Below are positions 25,160 through 30,639 of a DNA stretch of 30,639 bases, in pieces; positions within the stretch are counted from its first letter, which is position 1, and the number at the start of each line of letters is the position of its first letter. The position numbers and the translations under genes were made by a program. The stretch is taken from the NCBI GenBank assembly GCA_023487865.1, contig JAMDBG010000089.1:10251-40889 (forward strand), written 5' to 3'. Under the pieces are notes generated by a model, which saw only the letters and a program-made list of their open reading frames with translations, had not been told where the DNA came from and did no database searches. Source of the DNA: Deltaproteobacteria bacterium (lineage in GTDB: Bacteria > Desulfobacterota > Syntrophia > Syntrophales > UBA5619).

Positions 25160-26065
25160 ATGAATCTCAATCAACTGAAGATCTTCTACATGGCTGCAAA
25201 ATATGGAAGCCTCAGCGCCGCTGCGGGGGCCTTGTATATTACCCAGCCCGCCGTCACGAAAGGCATCCAGCGGCTCCAGGAATATTACGAAATCAAACTT
25301 TTCAACCGCTTCGGGAAGAAGATGGCCCTGACCGATGCGGGGGAGGTCCTTTACGGTATCGCCGAATCCATCTTCGAGATGGAGAATCAGGCGGAGGAAA
25401 GCCTCCGTGACTTTCAGCAGCGCAAGAGGGGCTTTCTCCGGATCCTCTCCAGCGAAAGTTTCGGCTCCTATTATCTTCCTTTCATCATCAACCGGTTCAT
25501 CCAAGCAAATCCGAAGATCAGGATCTCGGTGGAACTCCTGCCGACGGAACTGATCGTAGAGAAAACCGCAACACTCGCCAACGATCTCGGTTTCATATCC
25601 TATCCTGTACCCCACAAGAAGCTCTTCATACGCGAAGTCCTGGAAGACAGCTACCAGATCATCGTTCCTTCCGGACATCCGCTGGCATCAAAATCGGTCA
25701 TCGAGCCGGGGGATCTGGAGGGGTATGCCTTGATCGTCCATGAAAAAGGATCGGCACCCCGTATGAGCACCGAGGATTTTGTGAAAAGGCACAACATCAG
25801 CGTCACTGTTCCCCTGGAACTCTCCAACAACGAGGCCATCAAGACCGCCGTAGAGGAGGGGGTAGGCATCGCCGTGATCACAAGGCGCGTCGTCAGCAAG
25901 GAGCTCATGATGGGAACCCTGATGGCCATCCCCTTGTCCGATCCCGCCATGACGAGGAAATTCTACCTGATCCATCACAAGGATAAATACATCTCCCGCC
26001 CCCTCCAGAGTCTTATCGACATGGTCGATCAATGGGCCTCCGAATACCGCCAGGGAGAACTTTAG
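25160..26065 (+). CDS. LysR-family transcriptional regulator
   Basis: 301 residues. The N-terminal winged helix-turn-helix (1-60) is classic: LNQLKIFYMAAKYGSLSAAA, then LYITQPAVTKGIQRLQEYY and LFNRFGKKMALTDAGE. A coiled linker (~62-88) leads to a periplasmic-binding-protein-like effector domain (~90-295). AAAGG precedes ATG 25160. Its place beside pbfA, and the dyads in front of the importer and phnW, make it the likely regulator of aminophosphonate use. The effector would then be AEP or a breakdown product, which is inference. It lies 150 nt after pbfA with its own promoter. Confidence 0.92.
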   Translation: MNLNQLKIFYMAAKYGSLSAAAGALYITQPAVTKGIQRLQEYYEIKLFNRFGKKMALTDAGEVLYGIAESIFEMENQAEESLRDFQQRKRGFLRILSSESFGSYYLPFIINRFIQANPKIRISVELLPTELIVEKTATLANDLGFISYPVPHKKLFIREVLEDSYQIIVPSGHPLASKSVIEPGDLEGYALIVHEKGSAPRMSTEDFVKRHNISVTVPLELSNNEAIKTAVEEGVGIAVITRRVVSKELMMGTLMAIPLSDPAMTRKFYLIHHKDKYISRPLQSLIDMVDQWASEYRQGEL

Positions 26066-26215
26066 CTTTTGTCTTTTTTGAAAACGACTTTTCACAGTCT
26101 GATTTCGTATCGAGGCGGCGCGATATCTTTAACGGGAAATGCCATTCCAATAAGCCGATGGAGTGTCTGGAAAACGGATAATTTCTGACTACAGACTGTT
26201 GACGCGAGGGGTATT

Positions 26216-26704
26216 ATGAATCCTGAAGCAATGCGACACCGGGCAAAAGAACTTTTCTCGAGCCGTTTTCACTGAAGCCAGGTCATCATGGCCGTGGGCC
26301 AGGAAAAGATGAATACAAAAAACGAAGCGCTGATTAAGGCCGTGGGGGCCTTTGGGGGCGGTATCGGCGGCAGCGGGCGGGTTTGTGGCGCCCTGCTGGG
26401 AGGGGTGGCGTTCATCTCCAGCCTTTACAGCCGGGGGAATCTGGCTGAGAAAGAACACCCCCAGATGTGGCGGTTGAGCCACAAGCTGAACAAAAAATTT
26501 GAGGAACTCACCAAACCTTTTGGCGGCGTCAACTGCTCGGATATCGCACGGGTGAACTGGTCCGACAAAGAGCAAACCAAGGAATTTTATAACAGCCCCG
26601 ACAGCCGCTTGCATCACTGTCTTCAATTGGTTGAGGATACCGCTTCTGCACTGGGGGAGATCCTGGATCAGGCGGATGCGGAAGCAAAATTGCAGTCTGT
26701 GTAG
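26216..26704 (+). CDS. C_GCAxxG_C_C-family redox protein with selenocysteine at the first conserved Cys
   Basis: 162 residues if the in-frame TGA at 26273-26275 is selenocysteine (U20). It begins MNPEAMRHRAKELFSSRFH, then TGA, then SQVIMAVGQ. Family members begin with a short helix and FHCSQ-like motif, so the TGA is precisely on the first of four conserved cysteines. The others are C57 (RVCGALLGG, the CGAxxG motif after AFGGGIGGSG), C107 (VNCSD) and C135 (HHCLQ). GAGGGG lies 5-6 nt before ATG 26216, whereas the ATG at 26288 has no good site and gives a protein lacking the redox residue. Family role is thought to be thiol redox, often near transporters; substrate unknown. Selenocysteine versions of this family are known to me. 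No signal peptide. Confidence 0.88.
26283..26312 (+). promoter_or_regulatory. Candidate bacterial SECIS hairpin after the UGA
   Basis: Upper stem TGGCC (26289-26293) with GGCCA (26297-26301), apical loop GUG, lower stem TCATC (26283-26287) with GATGA (26308-26312), and an asymmetric internal loop. The loop starts 18 nt after the UGA and contains G-U, as in the E. coli formate dehydrogenase SECIS. Confidence 0.65.
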
Positions 26705-26811
26705 TCCCGTCAGGAAATCATGCGATCACCGGAGAAGGAAAAAAATCCAGGATCGGGGAAAACCGATTTACCCGACTGCCACGGAAGATACCTTAATCGC
26801 TAAGGAGGAAT
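26705..26811. other. Intergenic, nothing recognised
   Basis: This stretch leads to the remnant below. A 27-codon frame from ATG 26717 is not called because it resembles nothing known and has only a weak ribosome site. Confidence 0.4.
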
Positions 26812-26937
26812 GCCCTGGAGGAGTTCAGTCGAAAGGCATTGGAACTTGGGGCCGAAAAGGCCAAGAGCATCGATACCAATACGATCATCGGTGCCGAATG
26901 GAAAAGGGAACTTTTCTCCCTCGCATTAATTGAATAA
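26812..26937 (+). pseudogene. DUF2284-like N-terminal fragment
   Basis: An open frame of 41 codons without a usable start: ALEEFSRKALELGAEKAKSI, then DTNTIIGAEWKRELF, then a stop at 26935. The pattern (short helix, ELGAEKAK, then AEW) resembles the beginning of DUF2284 putative metal-binding proteins, which go on with a cysteine-rich part that is absent here. An AAGGAGGA site (26802-26809) remains upstream, with an ATG in the wrong frame. It is likely a decayed gene; the match is from memory only. Confidence 0.35.
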
Positions 26938-27014
26938 TCATAGAGCAAAAAAGGAATGGCCTCTGTCTTCTGCAAGCCATGCGTGATCAAATCCCCTTGC
27001 AAAAGGACGGCTTT

Positions 27015-27809
27015 ATGCTGATCATTGCGGAACGGATCAATGCCTCGCGAAAACAGATTGCCCTGGCCATCGGCTCCGGGGACCGCCCCTTCATCCAGGA
27101 AGAGGCGAAGGCACAGACCCAGGCGGGCGCTCATTACATCGATGTCAATGCCGGCACCTTCGTCGGCGGGGAGGCCGACAAACTGAAATGGATCGTGGAG
27201 GCCGTCCAGGAGGTTACGGACCTGCCGCTGTCGATCGACAGCCCCGATGCTGAGGTAATCAAAGCGGTGATGCCGTTGCTGAAGAAGACCCCCCTCATCA
27301 ATTCCATCACCCTGGAGCCTTCACGGATCGAAGGGATTCTTCCCCTCGTCGTGGAGCACAAGACCAAGGTGATCGCCCTGTGCCAGTCGGAACAGGGGTC
27401 GGCCGAGACAACCGAGCGCAAAGTGTCTCTGGCGGGGCAGCTGGTGGAAAAGCTCACAGGAGCGGGTGTCCCCCTCGATGATGTCTACATCGATCCCCTG
27501 GTATTTCCCCTGTCGACCGATCCTCAGTCGGCCAATGCGACATTGGTTGCGATCGGCGAGATCATGAAGAAATTTCCGGGCGTCCACACCATTTGCGGTC
27601 TGACGAATGTCTCCTTCGGACTTCCCGCGAGAAAGCTCGTCAACCGGGCTTTTCTTGCCGCCGCGATCAGCAAGGGGCTGGATTCGGCCATCATCGATCC
27701 CACGGACAAGCTCCTCTATGCGATGCTGAAGGCCGCCACGCTCGTCGCCGGCAAGGACGACTTCTGCATGGATTACATTCGCGCCTTCCGCGAGCGCCGT
27801 CTTGAATAG
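27015..27809 (+). CDS. Methyltetrahydrofolate:corrinoid methyltransferase-like protein (MtrH/AcsE family, DHPS fold)
   Basis: 264 residues, a TIM barrel of the pterin-binding family. LIIAERINASRK opens the protein, DVNAG (43-47) and SIDSPDAEVI are the pterin-site motifs, and PLINSITLEPSR is the next strand. The family transfers methyl groups between tetrahydrofolate or tetrahydropterin and a corrinoid protein, as AcsE in the Wood-Ljungdahl pathway or as a component of corrinoid demethylases. Which is meant here is not clear, since no corrinoid protein is adjacent. ATG 27015 is preferred over 26979: AAGGACG lies 7-8 nt before it and the protein then starts as its relatives do. It is followed after 13 nt by the DUF1638 gene. 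Confidence 0.88.
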   Translation: MLIIAERINASRKQIALAIGSGDRPFIQEEAKAQTQAGAHYIDVNAGTFVGGEADKLKWIVEAVQEVTDLPLSIDSPDAEVIKAVMPLLKKTPLINSITLEPSRIEGILPLVVEHKTKVIALCQSEQGSAETTERKVSLAGQLVEKLTGAGVPLDDVYIDPLVFPLSTDPQSANATLVAIGEIMKKFPGVHTICGLTNVSFGLPARKLVNRAFLAAAISKGLDSAIIDPTDKLLYAMLKAATLVAGKDDFCMDYIRAFRERRLE

Positions 27810-27822
27810 CAGGGAGGATGCC

Positions 27823-28521
27823 ATGTCGGCAGGTGAACCGGACCAGGAGGGACGAAGGATCATCATCGCCTGCCGTGTGATGGAGCCGGAGCTGGCCCAC
27901 GTCGTTTCGGAGGGGAAGGGAGCGGATGGTCGGACGGATATCCTCTACCTGGAACAGGCCCTCCACCGAACACCCGACAAACTGTTCATGAGGGTCCAGG
28001 AAAAGATCGATCAATTTGCACAGACTGCATCGCGCATCGTGCTGGGCTACGGCCTCTGCGCCAAAGGAGTGGTCGGGATCACGGCCCGGACATCTGAGTT
28101 GCTCATCCCGCGCTGCCACGACTGCATCGCCCTTTTTCTCGGTTCACCGAACCGTTATCTGGAGATCTTTCGGAAAAGGCCGGGGACCTACTACCTGACA
28201 CCAGGCTGGGTTGCGGAAAAGAAGGATCCTTTGGGGATAATGGAGGAGCAGGTCTCCAAGTTCGGACGGGAGACGGCGCAGTGGGTCATCGATGAGGAAT
28301 TGAAGCACTACACGCATATTGCCCTGATCGATACGGGAGTGGAGGAGATGGCGCCGCTCCGTGCACGGGCGATGGAGAATGCCGCTGTCCTAAAGAAGCA
28401 GTATGAGGAGATCCCTGGCAGTCTCGATTACTTCCGCGAACTCCTCAGCGGCCCTTACGGGGAGGGAAAATTCCTGCGCCTCCGGCCCGGGGAGAGGTTC
28501 ACCCCGGAGATGGTCTTTTAG
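27823..28521 (+). CDS. DUF1638 family protein
   Basis: 232 residues. Family features include CRVMEPEL, ILYLEQALHRTPDKL, LGYGLCAKGVVGI, and the PRCHDCI motif (His and two Cys, a possible metal or corrinoid ligand set), then YYLTPGW and an IDTGVEE segment. Such proteins commonly lie next to corrinoid methyltransferase and RamA-like genes, so a role in corrinoid-dependent methyl transfer is likely, with the biochemical activity unknown. AGGGAGG (27811-27817) lies 5 nt before ATG 27823, which is chosen over 27802. It ends convergently with the next gene, sharing 4 nt (28518-28521). Confidence 0.88.
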   Translation: MSAGEPDQEGRRIIIACRVMEPELAHVVSEGKGADGRTDILYLEQALHRTPDKLFMRVQEKIDQFAQTASRIVLGYGLCAKGVVGITARTSELLIPRCHDCIALFLGSPNRYLEIFRKRPGTYYLTPGWVAEKKDPLGIMEEQVSKFGRETAQWVIDEELKHYTHIALIDTGVEEMAPLRARAMENAAVLKKQYEEIPGSLDYFRELLSGPYGEGKFLRLRPGERFTPEMVF

Positions 28522-30452
28522 TTTTTATCCCTTAAGGGCGGAAGATGGGGGAAGGCATCCGACATGTGGGGGATGAAGAGGGCGGCCATGAACTCCTGCT
28601 GGAACTCTTCTTCAAGGGTCAATTCCAGATATTCGATCTGCCTTGCAACCGTCTCGGCCTCCAGACGTTTGTCGCGGTTCAGTAGAGCGATCCTTGCCCC
28701 GTCGCCCGCCGCATTCCCGACGGACGCGACGTGGTCAAGATCGCAATCGGGAAACATCCCGAGAATCATCGCCTCCGTCTTGTCGATATAGCTTCCAAAG
28801 GCACCTGCGAGGATCACCCGGTCCAGCTTCGCGATCCCCAGCCTTTTCATCATCAGTTTCGCGCCGGCGTAAAGGGCGCCTTTGGCGAGCTGGACGCTCC
28901 TTACATCCTGCTGGTTGATCGTGATGGCTCTGTCCAGAGCGGTTTCTTCCGGCCAAGCGATGACGAACTCCGGTTTCCCGTCGGTCAAGCGGAGCCGCGC
29001 TGTTGCGGAATCGGTTCGAAAGCGGCCGCTGTGCTCGATGATCCCCGCCCGGTAGAGCTCAGCCACCCCATCGATGATCCCGGAACCGCAAATCCCCTTG
29101 GCACCGGTGACCGGGAACTCCGGCCGCCACCGCTCCTCACCGATGACCTTGAAACCGACATCCAGCGTATCGGGATCGATTCGAATCCGCTCGATCGCCC
29201 CGGGGGCGGCCCTCATGCCGAAGCGGATATGCGCCCCCTCGAGTGCGGGGCCGCTGGCGCAGGAGGCGGACAGGAGCCTCTCCCTGTTTCCCATCACCAT
29301 CTCCCCGTTTGTGCCCACATCGATAATGAGGACCCTCTCGTCCCGGCGGTAGGGCTCCTCCGCGATCAGGACTCCTACATTGTCCGCCCCGACGAAACCC
29401 GCCTCGATGGGAAGGACGTGGACATTGGCGGCGGGGTGGGCCTTCAGACCGAGATCGCGCGCCTTGATGTCCAGACTGCGGTGCACGGCGGGGGTAAAGG
29501 GTGAGACGCCGAGCGCGCGCGGATCGATGCCGAGAAGCAGGTGGTGCATCGCGGTATTTCCGACGAGCGTGAGCTCAAGGATTTCGGCTGGGGAGAGGCC
29601 GTGATCCGCGGTGACGGTCCGAATGAGGCCGTTCAGACATTCGATGATCGCCCCCCGCATCTGGTTCATGCCGTCCGGGTGGTCCATCACATAGGTGATC
29701 CGTGCAACCACATCCTCACCGTAAGTAATCTGAGGATTCATGAGCGACTCTGTGCCGATGGTCTTTCCGGTCGTTAAACTGCAAAGATATCCGGCCACGG
29801 TCGTGGACCCCACATCGACAGCGAGGCCATAGACCTCCTTCACCTCTCCCGCAAACACAGCGAGGATCTCTTGCTCCATCCGGATGGCTGCGGTAACCGT
29901 CCAATTTCCTTGCCGAAGCGCGCCGGAAAGCTCAAGGAGGGCGGGATAGTCGATCTCCAGCCGCTGCAAGCCGAACCGCTCGGAAAGGGCTGCAACCAGC
30001 CGTTCATAGTCTCCTTGGGGATCTTTCAGTGTCGGCGTGGGAAGTGTCACAGGAAAGAGCCGGATGGCGGGCTTCAGGGAGAGTGTTTTTTCGGAGGCCT
30101 CTTTTCGTACCACCTGTTTGCCCGTTCGGCTCTCCTCGGGCACATAGATCAGGACATCTCCCCGGATTGCCGCTGCGCAGGCCAGACGGACGCCTTCCGC
30201 CCGTTCTTTTTCTCCAATGAATTCACCCTCTTCTTCGGTGAACGGCGAGAGATGGTCGGGATGCGATGTGATTCCAAGCCGGGCGGAGGGTTCTGACTCG
30301 ACCCTGATCCGGCATTTTCCGCAGCTCTGCTTCCCGCCGCAGACGGATTCGATGCCGACGCCCAAAAAGCGGGCTGCCTCAAGAACGGTCTTTCCTTCCG
30401 GAATCTCCCCTCTCCTGCCGGAGGGCTGGAAAATAACCTGGGGCATCTTCAT
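28518..30452 (-). CDS. RamA-like corrinoid activation protein (2Fe-2S ferredoxin plus ASKHA/DUF4445 domains)
   Basis: 644 residues. An N-terminal 2Fe-2S ferredoxin domain has C38, C44, C47 (CGGKQSCGKC) and C92 (LACAA). A linker follows to ~205, then an ASKHA ATPase fold of the DUF4445/RACo type, with LAVDVGSTTVAGYL, VGNTAMHHLLLG, IDVGTNGEMVMG and ILAGAFGSYIDK. These proteins use ATP to reduce Co(II) corrinoids back to the active Co(I) form in methyltransferases. Several in-frame starts exist (30503, 30473, 30452, 30446); 30452 is chosen because GGGAG lies 6 nt upstream. It faces the methyltransferase and DUF1638 genes and most likely repairs the same corrinoid system. The corrinoid protein must lie outside the window. 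Confidence 0.9.
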   Translation of the reverse strand: MKMPQVIFQPSGRRGEIPEGKTVLEAARFLGVGIESVCGGKQSCGKCRIRVESEPSARLGITSHPDHLSPFTEEEGEFIGEKERAEGVRLACAAAIRGDVLIYVPEESRTGKQVVRKEASEKTLSLKPAIRLFPVTLPTPTLKDPQGDYERLVAALSERFGLQRLEIDYPALLELSGALRQGNWTVTAAIRMEQEILAVFAGEVKEVYGLAVDVGSTTVAGYLCSLTTGKTIGTESLMNPQITYGEDVVARITYVMDHPDGMNQMRGAIIECLNGLIRTVTADHGLSPAEILELTLVGNTAMHHLLLGIDPRALGVSPFTPAVHRSLDIKARDLGLKAHPAANVHVLPIEAGFVGADNVGVLIAEEPYRRDERVLIIDVGTNGEMVMGNRERLLSASCASGPALEGAHIRFGMRAAPGAIERIRIDPDTLDVGFKVIGEERWRPEFPVTGAKGICGSGIIDGVAELYRAGIIEHSGRFRTDSATARLRLTDGKPEFVIAWPEETALDRAITINQQDVRSVQLAKGALYAGAKLMMKRLGIAKLDRVILAGAFGSYIDKTEAMILGMFPDCDLDHVASVGNAAGDGARIALLNRDKRLEAETVARQIEYLELTLEEEFQQEFMAALFIPHMSDAFPHLPPLRDKN

Positions 30453-30579
30453 CGCCCGCTCCCGATTCCGCATCTGTTTTTCCGCCTCATGTCTTTTTAC
30501 CATGAAACGACCGTCGAGATATTCGCGACACCGCCAGTCCCAGTGTCCCGCTTTGCTTGGATTTTATGCGCCCCGTATC

Positions 30580-30597
30580 ACATTCTCAGAAGAATGT
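30580..30597. repeat. Inverted repeat upstream of the RamA-like gene
   Basis: ACATTCT-CAGA-AGAATGT, perfect 7-bp arms with a 4-nt centre, about 130 bases upstream of the leftward RamA-like start. It may be an operator or a hairpin from a neighbouring gene beyond the edge. Confidence 0.35.
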
Positions 30598-30639
30598 CTA
30601 ATGGATTACAGGATCCTGACACCCCCATTGGCGCGGAAT

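Noticed and set aside
26288..26704. Start of the C_GCAxxG protein at ATG 26288
   Set aside because: It loses the first conserved redox position. The upstream ATG 26216 has a ribosome site and family-like N-terminus, and ATG 26288 falls inside the candidate SECIS stem.

Overview
The window looks like chromosome of an anaerobic, probably syntrophic or sulfate-reducer-like Desulfobacterota (old Deltaproteobacteria). This rests on gene content: heptose kinase (so a Gram-negative LPS outer membrane), corrinoid/methyl-transfer genes, a stand-alone biotin carrier and two apparent selenoproteins. The taxon is inferred, not proven. No rRNA, tRNA, CRISPR array, IS element or phage gene was seen.

Layout. 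1-6200 is housekeeping: a leftward partial hldE (heptose kinase), then a rightward run plsC - uppP (frameshifted) - ftsK - rimO. 6.2-8.1 kb encodes a secreted metzincin protease with a Thr linker and a C-terminal CFI-box sorting-like domain. 8.4-11.0 kb is leftward: a 71-residue biotin carrier, a PiT phosphate transporter and its DUF47/PhoU-like partner. 11.4-13.0 kb holds a DsbA/FrnE-family oxidoreductase whose CPWC motif is written TGA-Pro-Trp-Cys, an overlapping LEA14-like lipoprotein and a small lipoprotein.

13.4-26.1 kb is an aminophosphonate island: phnW and ald (rightward), an ABM-domain protein, a leftward 2-aminoethylphosphonate-type ABC importer (binding protein, double permease, ATPase), a leftward pair of class III transaminase-fold enzyme plus saccharopine-dehydrogenase-like enzyme, a divergent pbfA and a LysR regulator. 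The proposed flow is import of 2-aminoethylphosphonate (AEP), PhnW transfer of its amino group to pyruvate, Ald recycling of alanine to pyruvate with release of ammonia and NADH, and PbfA handling of the hydroxylated relative (R)-1-hydroxy-AEP. No C-P bond-cleaving enzyme (PhnX, PhnA or C-P lyase) is in the window.

26.2-30.5 kb: a C_GCAxxG_C_C-family protein whose first conserved Cys is an in-frame TGA, a DUF2284-like remnant, a methyltetrahydrofolate:corrinoid-type methyltransferase, a DUF1638 protein and, convergently, a RamA-like Fe-S/ASKHA corrinoid-activating protein.

The strongest discovery is the pair of UGA-containing genes (11405-12016 and 26216-26704). In both, the TGA sits exactly on a conserved redox cysteine, the reading frame continues on both sides, a good ribosome binding site precedes the upstream ATG, and a hairpin follows the TGA. 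Ordinary gene calling would start both downstream of the TGA and lose the active-site residue.
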